Positions 53,106-63,779 of a DNA stretch of 64,000 bases are shown piece after piece. The notes under the pieces were generated by a model. The model was not told where the DNA came from and did not search any database. It saw only the letters and a list, made by a program, of their open reading frames with translations. The translations under genes and the position numbers were made by a program. Source of the DNA: Bactericera cockerelli (lineage: Eukaryota; Arthropoda; Insecta; Hemiptera; Triozidae). The DNA lies in contig CM044964.1 of assembly GCA_024516035.1 (NCBI GenBank), forward strand, positions 22,673,806-22,737,805, written 5' to 3'. Every line of letters begins with the position of its first letter. The stretch's first letter is position 1.

Positions 53106-53540
53106 TAAAAAAAGAGGGGAGCCAGACTACGGGATGGGCAAGCTACAACACAGCCCACAAGCGACTACAGTAGAGCTACTGTTTCATGGATAAGAAATTA
53201 AAAAGGTTGTGAATGACTACTAAAAAAAAAACAAAAACAACCAAACAATAATAATTGGATTTTACTTTGAACACTCTGTATAGTTCAGGCAATTAACATA
53301 ATTTCTCCTTCTCTTGACGTTTTAATGGTGGGACATAAAATTTACAAGTTCAAACATAACGTTGTCTGTGCCAGAAAATAAAATATTACACAATAGATGT
53401 GATAATTTTTCTAATCTTAAGTGATATTTTTTTTTTCTTCGGATATATTTTATGTATGAAGATGAGAACTTGGTTTTTTTTTAACAATTTATTGAAATTG
53501 TTAAGAGCACGTATACAAAAAATGAATCTAGATCTTTTAA
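53106..53540. other. Spacer with second SINE-D tail and AT-rich sequence
   Basis: The first 110 bp repeat the SINE-D tail. The remainder is AT-rich with no supported gene. Confidence 0.45.
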
Positions 53541-55712
53541 TTAATAATAATAATAATAATAATAAATGCCCGCAGCACGGGTGTATATTTACGAGCCTAG
53601 CTCTATTTACAAACAGAAAACAAATAACATGAATATATCACATAAGAAAGGTTCAAAAACAATCATATCACAGTTACATAAAAAAAAAATCAAGTGAAGT
53701 TAAAAAAAAAAAATCAAGTGAAGTTAAAACCAGCACTGACATTTGCTGCCCTCATCATCCTATTTAATGGAGCATTGTACATGTAGTTTGTGGCACATGT
53801 TGCAACGTGAAATGTGTTGCTCCTCCTAAGTCTCCTGTGGCAGCCTAATGTAACAGAGGCAAGCAGCTCGGGACAATCCACGGAACCCATTACAAGATGA
53901 TGCAGGAACCTATCATCAGCACGGATGCGGCGCTCCTTAAGCCCTTCAACATTAACCTGGCACAGTGGAAAACGGAACTTGAAATACCAGAGAAATCTCT
54001 TCTGTACTCTTCCCAGCATATGGTCGTATATATGGTAGTGAGGTGACCATATAGGGCATGCGTATTCTAAAAGAGAACGGACAAGAGATACATACAGAAG
54101 TCTGAATGAGTGGGAGGAGAGACCTAAAGAATTTCGGAAGACATATCCTAACAACCGGTGTGAGCGCATGCAAAGATTTGAGATGTGCGATGAAAAAGAA
54201 AGCTTGCTATCAAAAGAACACCCAGGTCTTTGATGAGGTCGACGTGATTGAGCGGCTGGGAATTGATGTGATACTGATATTGCACAACCTCTTTACGTCT
54301 AGAAAAATAAATGAAAGCGCATTTGTGAAGAGTTAGTTGCAAGCCATTGAAATTTAACCAACGAAAAAAATTATCTAAATCCTGCTGTAATAAAGCGCAG
54401 TCCCTAATGTTTGAGATTGATCTGTACAACTTGACGTCGTCAGCATACATTTGAAACGAAGAATTGCAGATAGCATCAGGAAGATCATTGAAGAAAAGGC
54501 TGAAGAGAAGAGGACCAGAGTGGCTACCCTGACCCACTCCAGAAGTGACATCAATTGACGAAGACAAGAAATTACCAATCCTGACGCACTGCGTACGACC
54601 ACTGAGAGCACTGGCCAACCAAACCAAGAAACCCTCACCGATGCCATATGATCTCAATTTGGCTATAAGAAAACTGGTATTGACCCTATCAAATGCCTTA
54701 GCAACATCAGTGTAAACCGAATGAACATCGTTTCCAGCCTGAAAAGAAGAAAGAATGTCTTGCTGATAACATAGCAAATTGGTCGTGGTGGACCTTTTAG
54801 CTGTAAAACCATGTTGCTGATTAGAAACGAAATGTCGGCATGCAAAAGAAAGTTTGGAAGAAACAAGCTTATCTAAAACCTTCGGGATAGCAGACTGAAT
54901 ACAAACACCCCTATAGTTAGAAATATTGGATCTATCACCAGACTTATGAATCGGATATACAAAACTAGATTTCCAAGAAGAAGGGAATTTTCCATATGAT
55001 AGAGATTTGTTGAAGAGAATGGACAATGGAGTGGCTAAACATGAGGCACATTTTTTCAGAACATACGGAGGAACATTGTCTGGACCTGAAGAAAATTTAG
55101 AAGGTAAGGAAGACAAAGCCTTAAAAACCTCAGTGGAAGAAAAAGAACAACCATTGAAATCTAAACAGTCCAGCAATGAATAATCCGGGATCTGAGCATC
55201 TGATGTTATGTAAGCACTAGAAAATGATTTAGCAAACAAGTTTGCAGACTCCTGTCCACTACAACTAGTTTCGTTGTCCAGAAACATATTTTTTGGGAAG
55301 CTGTCAGTTTTTCGGGTCATGTTGGCAAATTTCCAGAAGAACCGGGGTTGGATTTAAGACTTCTGTCCGATTTCTCCATGTACTCCTTGTAGCACTTCGT
55401 GTTCAGAAAACAACATCGAGACCGCAAAGAGGAGAAACGAGCATAATCACTTTCCAATTTGGACCGTTTATAAGCCCGATGTGCCTCTTTCTTTTTAAAG
55501 ACAAGAGATTTGAGCTCACGGGAAAACCAAACAGGAAAAGAAGAATGCTGAACTCTTTTCAATGGAGTGGACATCTCAATACCCGCAATCAAAAAATCAT
55601 AGAAGCGCGAAGTCGAAGCGTCAATGTCATTGGACGTAGATAGAAAAGTCCAATCCACAATTAATTCATTTATTTCCTGAGACTCTATCATACGTAAATT
55701 ACTTTCATTCAA
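53541..55712 (-). pseudogene. Jockey/CR1-like LINE ORF2, 5'-truncated, with frame breaks
   Basis: Three blocks read in order on the minus strand. 55712-55317 is the linker before the RT (WFSRELKSLVFKKKEAHRAY). 55320-54148 holds the RT: PSKFSSGPDNVPPYVLKKC, YRGVCIQSAIPKVLDKLVSS, DVAKAFDRVN, GVGQGSHSGPLLFSLFFND and FQMYADDVKLY (catalytic YADD). 54169-53714 is the C-terminal part (YVSLVRSLLEYACPIWSPHY). The frame changes near 55317 and 54160. The 3' UTR (53713-53541) has GCTCGTAAATATACACCCGT and ends in an ATT microsatellite, as in tail-primed insertion. The endonuclease is absent. It resembles but is distinct from the LINE at 24630. Confidence 0.85.
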
Positions 55713-56300
55713 ATGTTCCTAAATTTAGAATGCATATTATGCATAGTTATGGCTGGGGGACTATAAACAGGGAGTAGACCAGCACACCCGCAGTCTGGCT
55801 GGGGGACTATTAACAGGAAGTAGACTAGCATTGGCTTGGTTCTGGGGGCACTTGTCAATTATTAGCCTCCTTGTAAAGACTGTGGTAGAAGTGCTGGGTC
55901 ATTCCTCCACTGTCTGGCTACCATCGTTCACGATGACGCCACCCTAGGATAATATACACATTCTACACCTTGTATATGTATAAACTGTCCATCAGAAAGG
56001 TCTGATTATATCAGCAAACTCATTGACCCTGAGGAACCCTTTGATGAAAGCCGCCAAATAGAAAAAGCTGATAGCACATCTAACGATTGCATACGCTCAT
56101 TTTGATAAACATCAACTAAGTTTAGTAAGTTGAACATCATGTTTTCACAAGTTAAGTTCAATTGAACATTATTGATAAATCTTTCCCCGCCCCTTTCTTT
56201 TGTTAGAAATCGTAACTAATGTAACTATGCATAAGCATTCTAAATTTAGAAACATTTGAATGAAAGTAATTTACGTAAAATAGAGTCTCAATATCTTTTG
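55690..56300. repeat. Inverted repeat of the LINE 5' part flanking Repeat-H
   Basis: CATTCAAATGTTCCTAAATTTAGAATGC..ATAGTTA at 55708-55750 is mirrored at about 56225-56265 as ACTATGCATAAGCATTCTAAATTTAG, and the LINE continues there as GAATGAAAGTAATTTACGTA. About 480 bp separate the arms. It could be a 5' inversion made during insertion. Confidence 0.6.
55748..55950 (+). repeat. Repeat-H with two 38-bp units
   Basis: TGGCTGGGGGACTATAAACA at 55750 and AGTCTGGCTGGGGGACTATT at 55791, then the fixed body to GTTCACGATGACGCCACCCT. Confidence 0.8.
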
Positions 56301-56324
56301 TTATTGAGATACAATTTTTTGTAT

Positions 56325-56515
56325 CCGGGGTTAAGTGACAGAGAATGCCTAAGGCATTAACTTCGCCCCGGATTACAAATCAATTGCACATTTAAATTTT
56401 TTTTTTTATACATTATTTTGTAAATATTTAAAAAAAAAAATTACTATCTCTGTTATTAATTTCTCGTTGTTTGTCATGTATAAAAAAATAAGGTGTAAAT
56501 AAATAAAAAATCTCA
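56325..56515 (-). repeat. GTAATCCGGGG retroposon (minus copy)
   Basis: GACAGAGAATGCCTAAGGCATTAACTTCGCCCCGGATTACAA, then an AT-rich stretch and ATAAATAAA. It is the complement of the family doubled at 17216-17610. GAATGCCT..AGGCATT makes a hairpin. Confidence 0.65.
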
Positions 56516-56575
56516 GGAAATAAATGAATAATTAAAAAGATCTACATTCATACTTGATTTTAAAATGATCTAGAC

Positions 56576-56796
56576 CAGGCATGTCAAACTGGCGGCCCGC
56601 GGGCCGCCAGTTTGACCACTTGGTCAATTTGTGCGGCCCGCTGCGAGCGTTAGGGTATAATACAATACTTCCTTTGTACCTAAACTCTTTGTACTAGATT
56701 TTTTTTTTTTTTTTTTTTTCATTTTACGTCAGGATCTTTTTTTTAACGAGAGGAGGAGGGTTGAGTACTTCATACATTTTGAGTTTGACATGCCTG
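56576..56796. mobile_element. hAT-like MITE with 8-bp duplication ATCTAGAC
   Basis: Inverted ends CAGGCATGTCAAACT / AGTTTGACATGCCTG with ATCTAGAC at 56568-56575 and 56797-56804. Near the left end is the perfect 28-bp palindrome made of AAACTGGCGGCCCG and its complement (56586-56613). 221 bp, non-coding. An 8-bp duplication and CAGGCATGTC ends are typical of hAT. Confidence 0.9.
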
Positions 56797-56892
56797 ATCT
56801 AGACTAAATGAACTCATAACGTACAACCGTGAAGTTACAGTAGTGTTTAATACTTTAAGTATTTTAAAAGTTATGATTTATTTTTAGTTATT

Positions 56893-57005
56893 CTTGGTTC
56901 TGGGGGCCCTTGTCAATTGTTAGGCTCCTTGTAAAGACAGTGGTTGAAGTGCTGAGTCATTCCTCCACTGTCTGGCTACCATCGTTCACGATGACACCAA
57001 CCCTA
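56893..57005 (+). repeat. Repeat-H body without 38-bp units
   Basis: CTTGGTTCTGGGGGCCCTTG to GTTCACGATGACACCAACCC. Confidence 0.75.
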
Positions 57006-57054
57006 TGATGATGATTTATACTATAAGAAATTAATACACAAACTCAAAATTTAT

Positions 57055-57128
57055 CATGCTTGGGACACGAACCACCGACCTCCAGGTTACAAGTCCACCG
57101 TCTTTTCGATCAAGCCACTGAGTTCGTT
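57055..57128 (-). repeat. SINE-B head (minus copy)
   Basis: GGGACACGAACCACCGACCT, CAGGTTACAAGTCC and ATCAAGCCACTGAGTTCG. Confidence 0.65.
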
Positions 57129-57338
57129 GACACAATGCACTATTGCATACATATTATAAATAGAACCTTAAGGTGCATTTTCCCTACAAGTGGATGTACA
57201 TTAGATGTAGTGGTACACTGTTGGCATATTCATCATGGAAGGCCATAAATCATGAACCCTATAGAATATCAATGCAAAGAAAAACAATAATGCACTTAGT
57301 AGTAGAAAGACTTAAATGGAATATCAATACACCTTTTA

Positions 57339-57687
57339 TACAGGGTGATTGAAAGCACATACAAAACTAACTTTTTCACGAGAATGGTTAGAACAAGGAA
57401 ATTGAAAAAATAAACCCCTTCAATTCGTACACTTGTAGATACAAATACTATGTACGCATAACATAATTCAATGAAATTAAATAAAACATTTCTCAATTCG
57501 AACTAATGTCATATAAGAACAATATATTAATATAAATACGTAGGCACCTCCATAATTATAACAAAAGTATTACAATCAAAATGCAAAAATACCCCAGCAG
57601 AGTTAAAGCGCCTGAAAATAAATAAATAATAATAACGCAAAATTATAATATAGAAGTTTTTAGAATTCTAGTACCTACCACCCTGTA
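57339..57687. mobile_element. Possible TACAGGGTG-ended MITE
   Basis: TACAGGGTGATTGAAAG at the left and ACCACCCTGTA at the right end. Only about 9 bp of the ends match as inverted repeat, so this rests on the terminal motif shared with 7672 and 33179. Confidence 0.45.
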
Positions 57688-57954
57688 TATTTGAATAAAA
57701 CAACAAACTTCTCGATAAAGTTAAATCTCAATTTGGATCGTAAGTACGTACTTATTGAGAATGTTAATTTTATGCTGCAACTCAGCAATTGGCAATGTCA
57801 AGGATATAGCCGACATAAATCTAGAGTTTCGGTCTACCTTTATGGCTTTCAACCCGAAAGGATGTCTCTCTCAAGTAGAGATACAAATTTAATGTTTGTC
57901 TATGTTCGTATTCTATGTGTCTTTCACTAGAGTATAGTGTATAATTATAAACAC

Positions 57955-58100
57955 TGACCTCAGTAGCTTGAACGATAAGGCGCCCAACTTGAAACCTGGA
58001 GGTCGGTGGTTCAAGTCCCGGTTTCAGCGTAAATTTAGTGAAGCGAGTTTGAGTAGTTGTGATATCACGATTGTGATTAACACAAATATGATTTTTAAAA
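57955..58100 (+). repeat. SINE-B, complete, tRNA-headed
   Basis: GACCTCAGTAGCTTGAACGA (A box), GTCGGTGGTTCAAGTCCCGG (B box), AAATTTAGTGAAGCGAGTTT, GTGATATCACGA and TTAACACAAATATGATTTTT. Confidence 0.8.
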
Positions 58101-58189
58101 AATATTATACAATGAAAATACAATATTTAGAAAAATTTAAACAAGAAAAGAAAAGATAAACAACATAGATAAAATATATACAGATGTCC

Positions 58190-58250
58190 TTACTAAAGGG
58201 CGGGGTTAATGTCTAATGTCTATGGCAATCTCTTCCACCCAACCCTTTTC
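58190..58250 (+). repeat. Short retroposon tail family with GGGCGGGG box
   Basis: TAAAGGGCGGGGTTAATGTC..ATGGCAATCTCTTCCACCCAACCC as at 6953. Confidence 0.6.
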
Positions 58251-59018
58251 ATATAACCTCTGATGTTGAAACCCCTGTAGCCTGTAGGGTCTTGAAGTAT
58301 GTTACCAAAGACCCTTTAAAAGTCGCTCTTAAACAATTTCTAATTTTCCTTACAGTTTTTTCCACCAGAAACTGTCAGCCAGTTTCCAAGCTGTCGACAG
58401 TCACCGCATATCCCACAACTGTGACTTACTTTTACAAACAAGCCTGAAGGTCGAGGGATTTATCGACTGAACATCGCACTTATCACAATACCTACATACA
58501 TAAATATATAATAGCTACTTACATACATTAATATAGGTATAATACCTAGATACATAGATATGTACATAGCTATTTCGCATATGTCTATGTCGCTTCTTAT
58601 TTATACAGGGTGTACTTTCAATAGGTTACCTTATTGAGCCACAACCATTACGTTCAGCTATGTACCATTAGAGGCAGGTCTTGAAGAACACTTCTTGTAC
58701 CATATTATATATTTTAGCATATTATATACCATCATAGTATAAACAGAAATGAAACAGAAAAGTGAGAAGTTGTACTAGATGTGCATGAATATCAGAATCA
58801 TCAGATCAAAGGGTTGGGTGGTAGAGACCGTTATGCCACGGAGGCTGGCGTAGACTGCTACTATACAAATAGTGTTGTTGTTACCATGGTAACAGCCGAT
58901 CGCATAACTGATATCAGATACTATGGTAACAGTGTCCACCACAGGTGCGTTAATTAATTTGGGAAGTTCACAGTGTAAACTACTAACGAGGAAGTGATGT
59001 GTCCGTAACTGGCAGAGA
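58251..59018. other. Spacer with repeat scraps
   Basis: A solo ACAGGGTGTACTTTC at 58606, an AGTATAAACAG..GTTGTACTAGATGTGCATGAATATC unit at 58737 (as at 15320) and a SINE-A head scrap (TGCCACGGAGGCTGGCG) at 58832. No gene is seen. Confidence 0.5.
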
Positions 59019-59170
59019 ATTACTTCCGATTAATTTCTTACATTAGAATCGGAAGTATTATTGTTTGCTTTTGGAATTTTTTAATTTAATTTTTCGGTCT
59101 CCGATTTCAATTTTTTCATATTCCTGAACGTTTCATTGCCTCCTGATCATTTCCCATTGCAATTGACGAA
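59019..59170 (+). repeat. ACTTCCG-hairpin repeat, short copy
   Basis: TTACTTCCGATTAATTTCTT..ATTAGAATCGGAAGTATT, then CCTGAACGTTTCATTGCCTC. Confidence 0.6.
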
Positions 59171-59770
59171 TATTGTTTGCAATTTACGATTTCAATATCA
59201 TTCCTAGCCTTTTGGCGATTTATTTTAGATATAAGTACACCCAGAATGAGTACCTCTTGATTTTGCTATTATTTACCTATACTTGTTTCGCTGTGTATCT
59301 GATGCTTATTTGAGCATATACCTACTTATTTGACCATATGCCTATTTATTTTCTCTATATACATGCTTATTATTCTGTCATCAGCCCTCATTATCGCCTG
59401 TATTAGGGAACAATCAGGTATTTAACAAGACAGTGGTCATCGCTAATCATTCGCTTAGTAAGTTATAGTCTGTTCCCTGTTTTAAATAAACTAAGTTATA
59501 GTCTGATCCCTTTTTTTAATAAAACACTTTTCCACCTCCACAAACTACTCTCACTCTCATAATCTCCCTTTCAACCGTCACACAAAGCACTCTGATTGGT
59601 TATTGGGAGCACCCAACGTTTGAGCCTGGCCATTCAGAGGGGAGATGCAGCCTGCATTGCGGGCTCATTCCCTTTCACAAATTCTCCGAATAAAGTGTTT
59701 GTCCTAATATGTAGTTAATGTTAAAATAAAAATAATAGATAAAAATCTGTCAGAGGGTGTTGTTTGATGG
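59171..59770. other. Spacer without a recognised gene
   Basis: TTATAGTCTGTTCCCTGTTTTAAATAAACTAAG is doubled at about 59464 and 59496. Nothing else is supported. Confidence 0.4.
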
Positions 59771-59857
59771 TTGATAGGGGGGAATTATGAGAGTGAGAGA
59801 GCTTTGTGGAACGAAGGTCGTTGTATTCAACGTGTCAAAGTTAGAGTCGATGGCGCG

Positions 59858-60075
59858 TTGAATGCACCGCTTCTCCCAGGATCACCGAAGTCAAGCAACG
59901 TCGAGCCAGGTGAAGACTTCGTGATGCTGGAATTCCGGCCCACCCCAGGCTCGTTGAGGTTACTGTGGGTAGCAGGTTTGTGAGTTTCTCGCGAATGTAG
60001 GGAAATAACTCCCGTCGTGATATGATCATGCAGTTGAAAGCGACGTTATACCCCCACCCCCCAAAAAAACGAGAA
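59858..60075 (+). repeat. 5S rRNA-derived SINE
   Basis: GCTTCTCCCAGGATCACCGA, AGTCAAGCAACGTCGAGCCA, then GACTTCGTGATGCTGGAATT, the CAGGCTCGTTGAGGTTACTG box and a tail ending ACCCCCCAAAAAAAC. The head aligns with the internal promoter region of insect 5S rRNA. Confidence 0.7.
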
Positions 60076-60230
60076 AATTGTGCCGTCGACTTATGCAGCA
60101 GTTCAATCGAGGAATAGACTATAGTACCTAGGACGGTATTGTCGTGTTGTGTTCAGGACCTACACCAACAAACACATTAATTGGTACAACCTCGTGCTCT
60201 AGCGTTGTATATTTATTACTTCCGAGACAT

Positions 60231-60382
60231 ACCGACCTCAGTAGCTTGATCGATAAGGCAGCAGACTTGGAACCTGGAGGTCAGTGGTTCAAGTCCCGGT
60301 TTCAGCCTAGATTAACTCGCTTTACTAAATTTTAGTAAAGCGAGTAGTTGTGATATCACGATAGGGATTAACACAAATATGA
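60231..60382 (+). repeat. SINE-B, complete, tRNA-headed
   Basis: GACCTCAGTAGCTTGATCGA, GGTCAGTGGTTCAAGTCCCG, GTAAAGCGAGTAGTTGTGAT and TTAACACAAATATGATAAC. Confidence 0.8.
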
Positions 60383-60391
60383 TAACATAAC

Positions 60392-60540
60392 TACTTCCGA
60401 GACATTATTACTAATATTAGAAATCGGCAGTATTTGTAAAAAAAAATATATATTTTTTTTTTCTCATAATTTTGAACGTTTCATAACTTCTTTGGCAACT
60501 TTGGTTTTTTTGTCTGTCTGTCTATATTTGACTGCTGGAG
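60392..60540 (+). repeat. ACTTCCG-hairpin repeat, short copy
   Basis: ACTTCCGAGACATTATTACT..AATATTAGAAATCGGCAGTA, then GAACGTTTCATAACTTCTTT and TTGTCTGTCTGTCTAT. Confidence 0.6.
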
Positions 60541-60581
60541 TAAAGGGACTTTTCAGTCTTACCTCGGCAGTATAATCAAGG

Positions 60582-62090
60582 TATATTCTATTCTATTCTA
60601 TTCTATTCTATATTCTTTTTTCTCTTTCTCTCTAACTTGCGCTCCCACGCTCTCTCTCCTTCTTATTTTTTTCCTTATTCTTTGCACATTCTCGATTTTC
60701 CTTTTCTATCTCTACTTTACCTAAAACTGTTTAACTCTCTCCGTATCTCTCACTTCAATTCTCTTTTTATTTTTTCATAATTATGAAACACACATACACT
60801 CTCTCTTTCTTTCTTTTCATTTCGTACATGATTTTTTTTATCTCTTGCCTACTTTTTTAACTCTCTCTCTCTCTCTCACTCCCTACCTCTATTTTTCTCT
60901 CTCTCTCTCTCTCTCCTTTCCCTATTTGTACCTTACATTTCTCTCTCTCTTCACACAAGAATCGGCTCCTGTTTTGTTTCTGACGTTTAATCGTTATTTG
61001 TTAGATTTTCTTTCTCCTCCTCCTTCATTTTCTCTCTTTTTCTCTTATATTTCTCTCCTTCTTTATTTTTTATTTTTCTCTCATATTCTTTCTTACTTTT
61101 TTTCTCTCTCTCTCTCTTATATTTCTTTCTTTATTACTTTCTCGCTCTTTTTCTTTCGTCCGTACTTGCTCTTTCTCTCTTTTTCTTTATTTCTCTCATT
61201 CTATTTATCTCTCCTTTTCTTTCTTTCTCTGCCACTATTTATCTCTTTCTATTAATCTCTCTCTCTCTCCCTCTCTTTTTATTTTTCCCTCCTTTTTTAT
61301 GCCTCTCCTTTTCTCTCTCTCTATCTTTCCCTCCCTTTTTATCTATCTCCCTCTTTCTCATTCTCTTCCATCCTACGTCTTTCAATTTCTTTGAATAGTA
61401 TAAATAGGTATAATAATATAGATTCCTAGGTAGATATTTCTTACCTCATCATTTTGTCTTCAACCTTCAACCTGTCTTCAACCTGCACAGGAAGTCTGGA
61501 TAGCTGTAGGTGTTTTATCCTTGAATATTAGCTCCCTATCTCTTTCTCCCTCCATTTTTTTATTTCTCCCTATTTTTCTCTTTCTCCCTCTTTCTCCTAT
61601 GGTATCTCTCATCCTTCTATTTCCTTACCTTCTTTCAAAACACCTTTGAATAGTACCTTTCTATACAACTCTATCTCTCCTTCTCTCTCTATCTCTCTAT
61701 CCCCCCAAAAAGTATTACATCCCCTAGCATTAGCTTAGGGGATGTAATTTTTGTATTTTAAAATAAAATATAAATAAATGAATTTTTTCAAAATCAAAAA
61801 CCAAAAAAAAATCTCTCTCTCTCTCCTTCTCTCTCTCTCTCTATCTCCTTCTCTCTCTCATTCGTTCTCTTTATCTCCTCTCTAGAGAGATCTCCTTCTC
61901 TCTCCCTCTCCTTTTCTCTCTCTCTCTCTCTCTCTATCTCCTTCTCTCTCTCTCTCTCTCTGTCTCTATTTCTCTCTCTCTCTCATTTTTCTCTCTTTAT
62001 CCCTCTCACTCTCACTCTCTCTCTCTCTTACTCTCCCATTCTCTCATTCACTCTCTTCTCCTCTCTAAATTATAATCTCTTATCTTTTAT
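60582..62090. repeat. 1.5-kb pyrimidine-rich tract
   Basis: CTCTCT, TTTCTC and CTATTCTATTC runs dominate, interrupted at about 61390-61520 and 61690-61800 by ordinary AT-rich sequence. The open frame at 60845-61255 encodes only Phe, Leu and Ser and is a by-product of the tract. ATTACATCCCCTAGC - ATTA - GCTAAGGGGATGTAAT at about 61716-61749 is a strong hairpin. Confidence 0.9.
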
Positions 62091-62099
62091 CTTTCATTC

Positions 62100-62172
62100 C
62101 TCCCAGCAAAGTTCTGCTGTGACAGGTGATGAGATGTGCGTGGGTTCATATCCCCGCCTCGTGCTTTTCTTA
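62100..62172 (+). repeat. Possible tRNA-like SINE head
   Basis: GTGACAGGTGATGAGATGTG and GTGGGTTCATATCCCCGCCT have weak A- and B-box character. No second copy is seen here. Confidence 0.3.
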
Positions 62173-62385
62173 TTTTCAAGAAAATTTATTTCCTGAAAGT
62201 GATCATGTTCAAAGACTTCAAAATCAACCCAGGCGAAAAGTTATATGCATAGGATTTGAAATGTCTTCAGGGTTTACACATGTATAGGGATTTGAAGAAG
62301 AAAAAATTAGAAGAAAAAAACCCTCTATTACAAGTGAAGCGACTTCTGAATAATAGACATTACAGTTCAGAAGTTTCCGTGCACT
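62173..62385. other. Spacer without a recognised feature
   Basis: No gene or repeat is recognised. Confidence 0.4.
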
Positions 62386-62510
62386 GGGAGTCAAGTGGTT
62401 AACGCGCTAGTCTGGTAATCCAGGTAGCGTAGGGATTCGTTGGTTCGAGTCTTTCCGGTGCACGAATTTTTCTTCATCGATTTGAGTTTGTGACCACATC
62501 GTACCAGCTA
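62386..62510 (+). repeat. SINE-C head
   Basis: GAGTCAAGTGGTTAACGCGC (A box), ATTCGTTGGTTCGAGTCTTT (B box), TTGAGTTTGTGACCACA. It is cut near 62503 where a SINE-A-like TACCAGCTACCCACATTAAT begins. Confidence 0.75.
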
Positions 62511-63310
62511 CCCACATTAATCTTATCCAGCCCGTGTAAGGCTGGAAATCAAGATATTTTACTTGCAATATAACTAAATCATCAAGTTATTCCTTATCGT
62601 ACATCGAAGTATTTGAAATTTAAAAAATAAATAAAGAATTTATTTTCAAAATATTCTGAGCTTTCGCTCGATGGTAATGTAAGATTGCAGCTTACCTACT
62701 TAAGTATACTTACCCAGAGAAATATTTCATGAAAGAGGGAGGAAAAAAAAAGTTTATTTTGTTTGAAAAGTGTCGGAAAGTTTTTGATGTAAAAAAATTA
62801 AGATTATATTTTTTAACATTTTTTTTTTTTTCGTTCTCTCCTCTGTACTTTGTGTGTTCAACCCACTCAGTGATTACGAGTTTAGAAGCTGCGGGGTGAG
62901 TACTTGTTGAAGGAGAAAATATTATCCTGCACTAGTTGTTTACTCTTGCTTCGCTGGAGAATTCAGTTTTTTTTTTTTTTTTTTTTTCTTTTTTGAGATA
63001 TTGCACGCTCGGTGCCCTAGGCTCAATCTCGATTTTGAAAATCGAGTAATAACTAGTAGTTCCAGGGAACCTATATATTTATGGTGAAAAGAAAAAATAA
63101 AAGTTTGATTTCTAGCTGCGTAAACATTTTTCTATTCTGTAGTTGAATGTTCTGACTGAGAGAGAGAGAGGGAGAGAAAAAGAGGGAAATATCTGTTTCA
63201 ACAAAAAAAAAAAAAGAAAAAAATGTCGACGGTAAAAATAAAAACTCAACAGGTTTATATTTATACTTCTAATCAGGTCAATCAAGATATGTTTTCTTCT
63301 TGGAAGCAAG
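62511..63310. other. AT-rich spacer with homopolymer runs
   Basis: T-runs at 62819-62831 and 62968-62989; no supported gene. Confidence 0.4.
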
Positions 63311-63334
63311 GACGCGAAGGGAGGTAGTGAGAGA

Positions 63335-63368
<34 letters not shown>

Positions 63369-63377
63369 TAGATAGAG

Positions 63378-63458
<81 letters not shown>

Positions 63459-63600
63459 TAGAGAGAGAATGAGAGAGGGAGAAAGAGAGGCAGGGAGGGA
63501 GAGAAAGAATTAGAGATTGATAAGAAAATAGAAGGATTAGAAAGGAAAGAAAGTGTGAGAGAGAGGGAGGAAGGGTGAATTAGAGATAGGTAAGGTAAAG
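63150..63600. repeat. GA-rich purine tract
   Basis: GAGAGAGA and GATAGAGAGA runs from 63328 to 63510 with a G10 run near 63428, and shorter GAGA tracts before and after. It is the purine counterpart of the pyrimidine tract at 60582-62090. Confidence 0.9.
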
Positions 63601-63614
63601 AGGGAGGTAGGTAC

Positions 63615-63765
63615 TGAAGATTCTCACTAACTGAAGATTCTCACTGACTGAAGATTCTCACTAACTGAAAAATTCTTAATTACTGAAAATTCTGACTAAT
63701 TGAAAATTTCTAACTTACTAAAGATTCCCACTAACTGAAAATTTCTCACTGACTGAACATTTTAC
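63615..63765 (+). repeat. Degenerate tandem repeat, unit 18-19 bp
   Basis: TGAAGATTCTCACTAACTGAAGATTCTCACTGAC repeats with variation about eight times (TGAAAATTCTGACTAAT and similar). Confidence 0.85.
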
Positions 63766-63779
63766 TTCCGACAATATCT

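Noticed and set aside
60845..61255. 136-codon reading frame rich in Phe, Leu and Ser
   Set aside because: A by-product of the CT-rich tract, with no domain and no codon signal.
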